Source: Saprospiraceae bacterium (GTDB taxonomy: Bacteria > Bacteroidota > Bacteroidia > Chitinophagales > Saprospiraceae). From it: DNA of 7,668 nt. The notes under the pieces are model-generated. The model did no database searches, was not told where the DNA came from, and was given only the letters and a program-made list of their open reading frames with translations. The DNA lies in the NCBI GenBank assembly GCA_014379665.1, contig JACMLK010000407.1, positions 1 through 7,668 on the forward strand, given 5' to 3'. Shown here piece by piece: positions 1 to 5,570 of this stretch (position 1 is its first letter; every line of letters starts with the position of its first letter). Made by a program: the position numbers and the translations under genes.

Positions 1-1
1 A

Positions 2-814
2 GATTTTAAATTTACAAAGAAGGACAGGGATGACCTTTGGAATAAAATAGATGCATCTTTTAAAAAGCTAAAGGAAAAACGAGGGGGAAATTCCGGACAG
101 CAAAATAACGAATTAGCCAGAACAGAAGCCAGATACAATGGATTGATAGGGGCTATTCAGAAAATGCAGCGTTCTATAGACTTTGATCAGAAAGATCTGG
201 ATTATGAAGCCAAAAGAGTAGCCAATAGTGATGGTCAGCTCGAGTCACAACTCAGACAGGCAAAAATAAACATGATAGCAGAACGCATCAAATCCAAACA
301 GGAAAAAATTGATGATATGCACAAAACAAAAACTGAGTTGGAATCTAAAATTGAAAGAGAGAAAAGAAGAGCAGTCAAAGTAGAAAAACAAGTGAAAATT
401 GACGAAGCGAAAGAATTGGTTAAACAAAAGATCGCATCAGAAATTTCTGAAAATGCTAAGGAACTGGATAAAATGTCTGATAAACTAGAAAAAGCTGCCG
501 GGGAATTAGTTAAAAAACCTAAACCCAAAAAAGATACATTTTTGGATAAATTAACCGATTCAATTGAAAATTTGGTAGAAGATGTGGTCGACACAGCCAA
601 ATCTGTATCTGAGGTGGTAGGTGATAAAGTGGATGAAATGGTGGGTAAAGCCAAATCAGTGACCGAGGTAGTAGGTGATAAAATGGATGATGTGATGGAT
701 AAAGCAGAAGAAGTGATAGATGAAATCAGGGACAGAATTGAAAATAAAGAAGAAAAATTAAAAGATAAAAAGAAGAAGAAAGAAGATGATGTGAAGAAGA
801 AAGAAGAAGAATAG
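2..814 (+). CDS. Charged coiled-coil protein, DUF349-like, 5' end outside window
   Basis: The reading frame is open from base 2 without a stop, so the gene enters from the left; 270 residues and a TAG stop are visible. A TTG at 143 is merely internal. The first residues (KKDRDDLWNKIDASFKKLKE, about 6-25) resemble the end of a DUF349 helical unit (a Trp-containing helix followed by Phe and Lys/Arg), and the stretch after it (SQLRQAKINMIAERI) is predicted-looking coiled coil. The rest is helical and highly charged: three 18-residue repeats near residues 199-252, then a Lys/Glu-rich tail. No signal peptide or membrane segment can be judged, because the N-terminus is missing; the visible part looks soluble and cytoplasmic. 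DUF349 proteins in Bacteroidota are long and of unclear function, so no role is assigned. It ends upstream of a strong terminator, so it is not co-transcribed with radA. The coding call is firm; the family call is moderate. Confidence 0.75.
   Translation, partial: DFKFTKKDRDDLWNKIDASFKKLKEKRGGNSGQQNNELARTEARYNGLIGAIQKMQRSIDFDQKDLDYEAKRVANSDGQLESQLRQAKINMIAERIKSKQEKIDDMHKTKTELESKIEREKRRAVKVEKQVKIDEAKELVKQKIASEISENAKELDKMSDKLEKAAGELVKKPKPKKDTFLDKLTDSIENLVEDVVDTAKSVSEVVGDKVDEMVGKAKSVTEVVGDKMDDVMDKAEEVIDEIRDRIENKEEKLKDKKKKKEDDVKKKEEE
596..757 (+). repeat. Three-copy 54-bp (18-residue) in-frame tandem repeat
   Basis: Units start at 596, 650 and 704. The first two (AKSVSEVVGDKVDEMVGK and AKSVTEVVGDKMDDVMDK) agree at 44 of 54 bases; the third (AEEVIDEIRDRIENKEEK) keeps only the heptad-like spacing of hydrophobic and acidic residues. 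The preceding 18 residues (542-595, LDKLTDSIENLVEDVVDT) may be a still older copy. Eighteen residues equal five turns of an alpha helix, so each unit would place its Val/Met face in register, giving a continuous amphipathic rod. The period resembles that of LEA-like or apolipoprotein-like helices, but no homology is claimed. Confidence 0.8.
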
Positions 815-859
815 TTTTCGAATATTTGTCATTTAATTTGTTGGGAAGAATGTATAAAT

Positions 860-890
860 GCAGAACCTAAAGTATTGGTTTCTGCTTTTT
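860..890 (+). terminator. Rho-independent terminator of the DUF349-like gene
   Basis: The stem GCAGAACC (860-867) pairs with GG-T-TTCTGC (877-885) with one bulged T at 879; the loop is 868-876, and five T residues follow directly at 886-890. It lies 45 bp after the stop codon at 814 and is placed as expected to end the upstream transcript. Confidence 0.75.
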
Positions 891-901
891 AAATTTAACT
901 T

Positions 902-939
902 AAAAAAAAAGCGGAGCCGAATGTTACTTCGAACTCCGC
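902..939 (-). terminator. Minus-strand hairpin with T-run, no obvious gene
   Basis: GCGGAG (911-916) pairs with CTCCGC (934-939); inside it CGAA (918-921) pairs with TTCG (928-931) around the six-base loop 922-927. On the plus strand the hairpin is preceded by nine A residues (902-910), so read on the minus strand it is a stable GC-rich stem followed by nine T residues, the form of an intrinsic terminator. On the plus strand it is followed by ATAACCCC, so it would not terminate in that direction. No minus-strand gene ends here, since radA to the right is on the plus strand. It may block antisense transcription, or belong to the radA leader as an RNA structure. Confidence 0.55.
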
Positions 940-1086
940 ATAACCCCAAAAAACCAATTGAAAACAATAAATTTTTTATCCGAATCAGGAAAGTAAAATG
1001 ATTTGTTGATCAGTTCTTTTTTACTAAAAGCGAATTCAATAAATGTTTATCGCAAATTTTATGCAAAACAACTAAAAAAAATTGAA

Positions 1087-2457
1087 TTGAAGATAAAATC
1101 AAGCTTTTTTTGTTCAAACTGCGGTGGAGAATCTCCAAAATGGGTCGGTAAATGTCCTTTTTGCGGTGAATGGAATACATATAATGAAGAAATCATAGAA
1201 AAAAGCCCCATTAAATCTGAACAGGAAAAGGTTTGGCGTGATCCAAAAAAAGAAAAAGCAACCCCTAAAAAACTTGATGAAGTCTCATCTATTTCTTCTT
1301 CCAGAATTAATACTTTTGATAACGAACTTAACAGAACCTTGGGAGGTGGTTTAGTCTCCGGATCAATAATTCTGGTCGGAGGCCAGCCCGGAATAGGAAA
1401 ATCAACTCTCCTGTTACAACTGGCATTAAGACAGAAAAAAAAAATATTGTATGTATCCGGTGAAGAAAGCGAAGAGCAAATTAAGATGCGCGCTGATAGA
1501 ATTGGATTAAAAAACCCTGAGTGTTATATTTTCACCGAAGTGAATGTTAATAATCTACTCAAGGAATCAAACAAACTCCATCCGGATATTATTATTATTG
1601 ACTCAATACAGACACTCATCAGTCCTTACATTGAAAGTACCCCTGGTAGTATCTCTCAGGTCAGAGAGTGTACCGGTGAACTGCAACGCTACGCAAAAGA
1701 AACTAATATTCCCATATTTATTATTGGACACATTACAAAAGAAGGGGGGTTAGCCGGCCCAAAACTGCTGGAACATATAGTAGATGTTGTACTTCAATTT
1801 GAAGGCGATCAGCACTATGCATACCGCATACTTCGCACACTAAAGAACAGATTTGGATCGACGGACGAGATTGGTATCTATGCCATGGATACTTTTGGTT
1901 TGAGAGAAATCACAAACCCTTCCGAACTTCTCATTTCACCAATTGATGATCATCTGAGCGGTAGTGCCATCGCTGCTTCTGTAGAAGGATTGAGACCATT
2001 GCTCATTGAAACCCAGGCTTTGGTAAGTCCCGCCATATATGGTACACCTCAAAGGTCATCCACAGGATTTGACCTTAGGAGATTGTCCATGTTACTAGCG
2101 GTACTGGAGAAAAGGTGCGGTCTTCCATTTGGTCAAAATGATGTTTTCCTCAATATTGCAGGAGGTATCAAAGTCACTGACCCTTCCATAGATCTGGCTG
2201 TTGTGTCTGCATTGATATCATCTCTTCAGGATATTTATATCAGCAAAAAAATATGTTTTGCCGGTGAGGTAGGCCTTTCCGGTGAGATAAGACCAGTGAG
2301 CAGAGCCGAACAACGTATCCAGGAAGCCAGTCGTCTAGGATTTGAGACTATTTATATTTCAAAATATAAATCAGAACTGGTTAAAAATAAAAACTTCAAT
2401 ATTGAAGTTAAAACATTGACTAAAATTGATGAGTTATTAAGTGAAATATTTACTTAG
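1087..2457 (+). CDS. radA: DNA repair protein RadA (Sms)
   Basis: RadA is a cytoplasmic RecA-like ATPase that acts on branched recombination intermediates, promoting branch migration and strand processing in repair and recombination. All family parts are present, numbered from TTG 1087: a four-Cys zinc finger (C9, C12, C23, C26), a Walker A motif GGQPGIGKST (98-107), a Walker B strand ending in D172 (DIIIIDSIQT), the RadA-specific KNRFG motif (253-257), and a C-terminal Lon-protease-like domain including IAGGIKVTDPSIDLAVV (from about 357) and AGEVGLSGEIRPV. I chose the TTG at 1087 because it gives MKIKSSFFCSNCG, matching the usual N-terminus a few residues before the first Cys, and a length of 456 residues, close to the roughly 460 of characterised RadA. 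The frame is open further up to TTG 1003, but that adds 28 non-family residues, and there is no in-frame ATG in this stretch. The sequence before 1087 is A-rich without a clear Shine-Dalgarno motif. The gene is likely monocistronic. Confidence 0.96.
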   Translation: MKIKSSFFCSNCGGESPKWVGKCPFCGEWNTYNEEIIEKSPIKSEQEKVWRDPKKEKATPKKLDEVSSISSSRINTFDNELNRTLGGGLVSGSIILVGGQPGIGKSTLLLQLALRQKKKILYVSGEESEEQIKMRADRIGLKNPECYIFTEVNVNNLLKESNKLHPDIIIIDSIQTLISPYIESTPGSISQVRECTGELQRYAKETNIPIFIIGHITKEGGLAGPKLLEHIVDVVLQFEGDQHYAYRILRTLKNRFGSTDEIGIYAMDTFGLREITNPSELLISPIDDHLSGSAIAASVEGLRPLLIETQALVSPAIYGTPQRSSTGFDLRRLSMLLAVLEKRCGLPFGQNDVFLNIAGGIKVTDPSIDLAVVSALISSLQDIYISKKICFAGEVGLSGEIRPVSRAEQRIQEASRLGFETIYISKYKSELVKNKNFNIEVKTLTKIDELLSEIFT

Positions 2458-2573
2458 GATCTGTTGAAAGTCACAAAAATAAAAGAAAATCAAATGCTTA
2501 TGTTAATAAATAAAAAATTAAATGCAAAGGAATTTCAGACAATATTCCAATATCCATAAATCAGAATTAAATT

Positions 2574-2581
2574 TATTTTTG
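2574..2581 (+). promoter_or_regulatory. Candidate Bacteroidota -7 box upstream of the DCC gene
   Basis: TATTTTTG at 2574-2581 fits the Bacteroidota -7 consensus TAnnTTTG. I see no good TTTG/TTG at the expected -33 distance, so the call is weak. If used, transcription would start a few bases downstream, about where the inverted repeat begins (2585), so the RNA would open with the hairpin's 5' arm. The rest of the 239-bp gap between radA and the DCC gene (2458-2573) is AT-rich; I see no terminator after radA and no gene there on the plus strand. Confidence 0.35.
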
Positions 2582-2584
2582 TAA

Positions 2585-2680
2585 GTCAGCTGCACACAAT
2601 CTACTTCACCTTCTTCACCTTGAAGTATTCATATACATCTGCGGTTCGAAGGTTTGTGTATTGTGCACATCTGACTTTTT
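2585..2680 (+). promoter_or_regulatory. Structured leader hairpin with T-run (sRNA or attenuator candidate)
   Basis: Bases 2585-2600 (GTCAGCTGCACACAAT) are complementary to 2660-2675 (ATTGTGCACATCTGAC) at 13 of 16 positions, and five T residues follow at 2676-2680. Inside, ACCTTC (2608-2613) pairs with GAAGGT (2648-2653), and TTCA (2614-2617) with TGAA (2621-2624) around a three-base loop. A TAnnTTTG box ends just four bases upstream. A transcript of about 95 nt starting at the box would thus fold from its first base and end in a U-run, the layout of a small RNA or a leader that can terminate early before the DCC start codon at 2697. I do not recognise a known RNA family. A protein-like minus-strand frame overlaps the same bases, so a decayed gene is the main alternative. 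Confidence 0.35.
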
Positions 2681-2696
2681 CATCAGACCCCAACTT

Positions 2697-3125
2697 ATGA
2701 GTAATACTGAACTAAAAGAAATATCACAACAATATCCTGTTTTATTTTATGACGGGTCGTGTCGTCTCTGTAATTGGTCAGTACAATTTATTCTAAAACG
2801 TGATAGCAAAAGGATTTTTAGATTTTGCAGTCTTCAATCTGAATCAGGTAAAACTGTAAGCGTACCTCCAGAGACAAGTCAAATGCCTGATTCGATTATT
2901 CTGTTATATAAAAATAATTATTACCTTTATTCCGATGCTGTAATCCGCATTTTGATTATGCTGGGGTCATGGTACACCTGGTTAGCATATATAATAAACA
3001 TTTTTCCAAAGACATTCCGCAATTATTTCTATAGGTTGATTGCAAAAAACAGATACCGTTTGTTTGGCAGGTATAATACATGTTTAATTCCTTCGTCCCA
3101 ATTTCAAAATCAATTTATACTGTAA
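2697..3125 (+). CDS. DCC-family thiol-disulfide oxidoreductase-like protein (DUF393)
   Basis: This 142-residue protein carries the family signature near its start: FYDGSCRLC (residues 17-25), that is DGxCxxC with C22 and C25 as a thioredoxin-like active-site pair. The conserved later parts are also present: FRFCSLQSE (41-49), YSDAVIRIL (78-86), a hydrophobic segment up to IFP (about 86-104), and FYRLIAKNRYRLFGR (111-125). Proteins of this family (YuxK-like) are predicted to be thiol-disulfide oxidoreductases; their substrates are mostly unknown, so none is assigned here. There is no signal peptide, and the hydrophobic stretch is part of the normal family pattern. I chose ATG 2697 because it puts the DGxCxxC motif at the usual distance from the start; the frame continues up to TTG 2661, but that extension lies inside the hairpin. 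The gene stands alone, with a structured leader before it and a MITE-like element 13 bp after its stop. Confidence 0.9.
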   Translation: MSNTELKEISQQYPVLFYDGSCRLCNWSVQFILKRDSKRIFRFCSLQSESGKTVSVPPETSQMPDSIILLYKNNYYLYSDAVIRILIMLGSWYTWLAYIINIFPKTFRNYFYRLIAKNRYRLFGRYNTCLIPSSQFQNQFIL

Positions 3126-3138
3126 TCCCTTTTATTCC

Positions 3139-3373
3139 TAGTGCTCTGTTCAGATAAAGAACTTAATGAAATGTGGTTCTTTTTCCAAATATCTGCGTTA
3201 AAAATACTCGCCATAGCTACTGCGCCGCCAACCCAAGAGCGGTATCTCTGCTTGAATGCCACTTGTGGGCATTCATTAAACTGAAGCTTAAATCGCATAG
3301 ATATATTTTTTGCCTTAATCTTTAAATAAATAACTGTCATTATAATTTAACTTCTTATCTTGACAGAGCACTA
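3139..3373. mobile_element. MITE-like element with terminal inverted repeats and TA flanks
   Basis: The left end TAGTGCTCTGT (3139-3149) is exactly complementary to the right end ACAGAGCACTA (3363-3373). The match continues inward with a few mismatches through AGATAAAGAACTTAA (3152-3166) against TTAACTTCTTATCT (3347-3360), giving arms of about 27-28 bp around a 235-bp unit. If the outermost TA on each side is the target duplication, the ends are GTGCTC...GAGCAC, as for IS630/Tc1-mariner relatives; this family assignment is inference. The interior holds an 8-bp hairpin (TGAATGCC 3253-3260 with GGCATTCA 3268-3275) and no transposase. A minus-strand open frame (3340 down to 3110, 76 codons) starts inside and runs past the element into the DCC gene, so I do not call it a gene. 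The unit fills almost the whole gap between two convergent genes and might also act as a transcription barrier. Confidence 0.6.
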
Positions 3374-3378
3374 AACTA

Positions 3379-4644
3379 TCATACTTTTTGTACGAATGCA
3401 TTATTCATTTCTTTGGACAAATAAATGAGCTCGCTGCAATTTTCTTTCCTAAATATTTTTTCTGCAGATTTCCTTATGTCTTCTGCTGTAATAATTTGAT
3501 ATTTTTCTGCTTCCTGATTTATGAGAGATGCGTCTCCAAGCACTTCAAAATATGCCAGACTGATTGCTTTATTCAGAATGCTTACCTCCGAAAAAACCAG
3601 ACTGCTTTCAACTGAGTTTTTCAGTTTTGTCAATTCACTTTCTGATATCAGTTCCGTTTTTATAATATCAATCTCCCGTGCAATAGATTCCTTTGCCTGC
3701 TGTATAGGAACCCCGGGCATGGTTTTCCCTTCAAAAATAAAAAGTCCGGGATCTATGGTGCCTGATATAAATGCATCAATGGTACTGAATAGCTGTTGTT
3801 CCTTATAAAGTCTTTGATAAAATCTTGACGATCTTCCATTAGCAAGTACATCAGAGAGCAAGTCGCATGAATAATACTCATCAGAAAGTCGGTCTGCCAT
3901 GTGATAAGCCTGATATATGGCATCATGAGGAACATTTGCCCTGATGATTTCCTGCCTGAACTCTACCTGAGGGGGTTCGGGTGGTAGCATAGCTTTTATG
4001 TAATTTCCCCGAGGTATTTCATCAAACCATTTTTCAACAATCCTGATCCCTTCCTTCACAGAGATATTTCCTGCGAGTACAATAACAGCATTATCCGGTC
4101 TGTAATATTGATAAAAAAAAGTTTCAACCTGTTCAAGTGTAGCATCTGAAATATGGCTCAATTGTTTTCCTATAGTTGGCCAACGATAAGGATGTTTTTT
4201 ATATGCCAGCTGGCTAAGATGGTGCCACATATCTCCATATGGTTCATTGAGACATGTCTCTTTAAACTCTTCGACTACTACCTTTTTCTGGTTCTGTAAC
4301 GATTTTTTACTAAATCGCAATTGCAACATTCTGTCCGCTTCAAGCCAAAGAGCTGTTTCAATATTACCCGCAGGCAGGACTTCATAGAAATTTGTCATAT
4401 CTGTATTCGTAAAGGCGTTATTTTCACCTCCGGCCATTTGTATAGGTCCATCAAAATCAGATATATTGAGTGATCCTCCAAACATCAGATGTTCAAAAAG
4501 ATGAGCAAATCCTGTTCTATCCGGATCCTCATATTTAGAGCCTACATTATACACCACATTTATAGCGACCATTGGAGTGGAATGATCTTCATGTATGATA
4601 AGTTTTAGCCCGTTTTCAAGCTGATATTTAATAAAATCTATCAA
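3379..4644 (-). CDS. M16 family zinc metallopeptidase (insulinase/pitrilysin type)
   Basis: The 421 residues match a single-unit bacterial M16 peptidase. The inverted zinc motif HxxEH is HLFEH at residues 48-52, with E51 as catalytic base, and the third ligand is E125 or E126 in VVVEEFKE. The conserved GGENNAFTNTDMTNFY (72-87) and HPYRWPTIG (151-159) stretches are present. Residues about 15-160 form the M16 N-terminal domain and about 165-345 the M16 C-terminal domain. No signal peptide is visible, so it should be cytoplasmic, degrading peptides. M16B enzymes often work with a non-catalytic partner encoded next door; none is present here, so it may act as a homodimer or use a partner elsewhere. 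The only reasonable start is TTG at 4644 (MIDFIKYQLENGLK), which fits the usual family N-terminus; a TAA lies just upstream in frame. It starts 9 bp after the rsmI stop, suggesting one operon. The stop is 6 bp from the MITE-like element. Confidence 0.95.
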   Translation of the reverse strand: MIDFIKYQLENGLKLIIHEDHSTPMVAINVVYNVGSKYEDPDRTGFAHLFEHLMFGGSLNISDFDGPIQMAGGENNAFTNTDMTNFYEVLPAGNIETALWLEADRMLQLRFSKKSLQNQKKVVVEEFKETCLNEPYGDMWHHLSQLAYKKHPYRWPTIGKQLSHISDATLEQVETFFYQYYRPDNAVIVLAGNISVKEGIRIVEKWFDEIPRGNYIKAMLPPEPPQVEFRQEIIRANVPHDAIYQAYHMADRLSDEYYSCDLLSDVLANGRSSRFYQRLYKEQQLFSTIDAFISGTIDPGLFIFEGKTMPGVPIQQAKESIAREIDIIKTELISESELTKLKNSVESSLVFSEVSILNKAISLAYFEVLGDASLINQEAEKYQIITAEDIRKSAEKIFRKENCSELIYLSKEMNNAFVQKV

Positions 4645-4653
4645 AATAATACT

Positions 4654-5361
4654 TTAATTTGCTTCAGAGTCACGCTCATAATTAATTTTGTTTTGGCTGG
4701 ATTTGCCTTCAAATACAATTACTATTTCCCCTTTTGGAAGATGATTGGTATAATATTCAATGCTTTCGCTTACTTTAAGTGTAATGAACTCTTCATAAAT
4801 CTTACTTATTTCCCTTGCCACACAAACCTTTCTCTCAGCACCTAAATATTCCCTTGCTTCTTCGAGGCATTTTATCAGCCTGTAAGGTGATTCATAAAGT
4901 ATGATGGTAATATCAAGCGTTGAAAGATATTTCCATCTGGTTTGTCTACCTTTTTTATGTGGGAGGAAGCCTTCAAAATAGAACTTATCTGTAGTCATAC
5001 CTGAACAAACAAGAGCCGGCACAAAAGCCGTCGGACCAGGAAGGCAGGAAATTTTTATGCCCTGATTTATACATTCCCTGACGAGCAAATATCCCGGATC
5101 TGAGATTCCGGGAGTACCTGCATCTGAATTTAGTACTATGTTTTTCCCCTGTTTCAAATGATCGATGATCCCTTTCAAAGCCTTATGTTCATTAAAGGCA
5201 TGAAACTGCCATAAAGGTTTGCTGATATTAAAATGTTTTAAGAGTTTACCACTGGTGCGAGTATCTTCAGATAATATGACATCACATGAATTCATTATGC
5301 TTATAGCCCTGAAAGTGATATCTTCGAGATTACCTATCGGTGTGGGGACTAAATAAAGCAT
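4654..5361 (-). CDS. rsmI: 16S rRNA (cytidine(1402)-2'-O)-methyltransferase RsmI
   Basis: RsmI uses S-adenosylmethionine to methylate the 2'-OH of C1402 in 16S rRNA, in the decoding centre; this helps fine-tune initiation and reading-frame fidelity. The 235-residue protein has the tetrapyrrole-methylase-type fold with the family motifs in order: VPTPIGNLEDIT (5-16), SEDTRTSGKLL (31-41), NSDAGTPGISDPG (78-90), LPGPTAFVPAL (107-117) and YESPYR (156-161). It is shorter than E. coli RsmI (286 residues) because the C-terminal extension is missing; I believe short versions are usual in Bacteroidota, so I do not read it as truncation. ATG 5361 begins the conserved MLYLVPTPIGNL. It is the first gene of a likely two-gene unit with the M16 peptidase and has a good promoter candidate about 40 bp upstream. 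Confidence 0.97.
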   Translation of the reverse strand: MLYLVPTPIGNLEDITFRAISIMNSCDVILSEDTRTSGKLLKHFNISKPLWQFHAFNEHKALKGIIDHLKQGKNIVLNSDAGTPGISDPGYLLVRECINQGIKISCLPGPTAFVPALVCSGMTTDKFYFEGFLPHKKGRQTRWKYLSTLDITIILYESPYRLIKCLEEAREYLGAERKVCVAREISKIYEEFITLKVSESIEYYTNHLPKGEIVIVFEGKSSQNKINYERDSEAN

Positions 5362-5400
5362 TGATCTGATATTGAACTGTAAATCATGTTAATTGTCCCG

Positions 5401-5434
5401 CAAAAGTAATCATATCCCTATTACAGGTGCCAAA
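5401..5434 (-). promoter_or_regulatory. Promoter of rsmI-M16 unit (Bacteroidota type)
   Basis: Read on the minus strand, TACTTTTG (5408 to 5401) fits the -7 consensus TAnnTTTG, and TTTG (5434 to 5431) lies 22 bases before it as a -33 box, within the spacing seen for Bacteroidota sigma-ABfr promoters. Transcription would start around 5394-5396, leaving a leader of about 34 nt before ATG 5361. Confidence 0.55.
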
Positions 5435-5493
5435 AAGATTAATATTACGTTAAAATAGTAGCTTTGCACCAGCATTTTTTAAAATTAAAAGGT

Positions 5494-5522
5494 CTTGAAA
5501 GTAACTTAACTCAACACTTTTG
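5494..5522 (+). promoter_or_regulatory. Possible promoter of the secreted T9SS protein
   Basis: TTG (5495-5497) is followed after 17 bases by CACTTTTG (5515-5522), one base off the TAnnTTTG -7 box. This would give a leader of about 45 nt before ATG 5571. A perfect box, TAGCTTTG at 5459-5466, is an alternative but lacks a clear -33 partner. The remainder of the 209-bp divergent gap between rsmI and this gene shows no gene or RNA that I can recognise. Confidence 0.35.
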
Positions 5523-5570
5523 CGAAAAAGTACGTTATTAGGTTTAGCAGTATTGGTTTAAAATTTAGAT

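Noticed and set aside
235..654. Minus-strand open frame opposite the coiled-coil gene
   Set aside because: The Ser/Leu/Phe-rich product is the mirror of a Lys/Glu/Asp-rich coding strand; no family features.
1003..1086. 28-residue N-terminal extension of RadA from TTG 1003
   Set aside because: It lies before the conserved N-terminus, adds nothing family-like and makes the protein longer than usual.
1544..1753. Plus-strand open frame inside radA
   Set aside because: It overlaps the well-conserved RadA ATPase core in another frame.
2636..2656. tRNA T-arm-like GGTTCGAA at 2643-2650
   Set aside because: The flanks do not form a five-base-pair T stem and there is no acceptor stem, D arm or anticodon arm.
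2585..2675. Inverted repeat as an integron attC site
   Set aside because: The arms do not carry the GTTRRRY/RYYYAAC core pair, and no integrase or cassette array is seen.
3388..3935. Open frames at 3388-3615 (+), 3521-3808 (+) and 3753-3935 (-) in the M16 gene region
   Set aside because: All overlap the clearly coding M16 peptidase in other frames and have no recognisable product.
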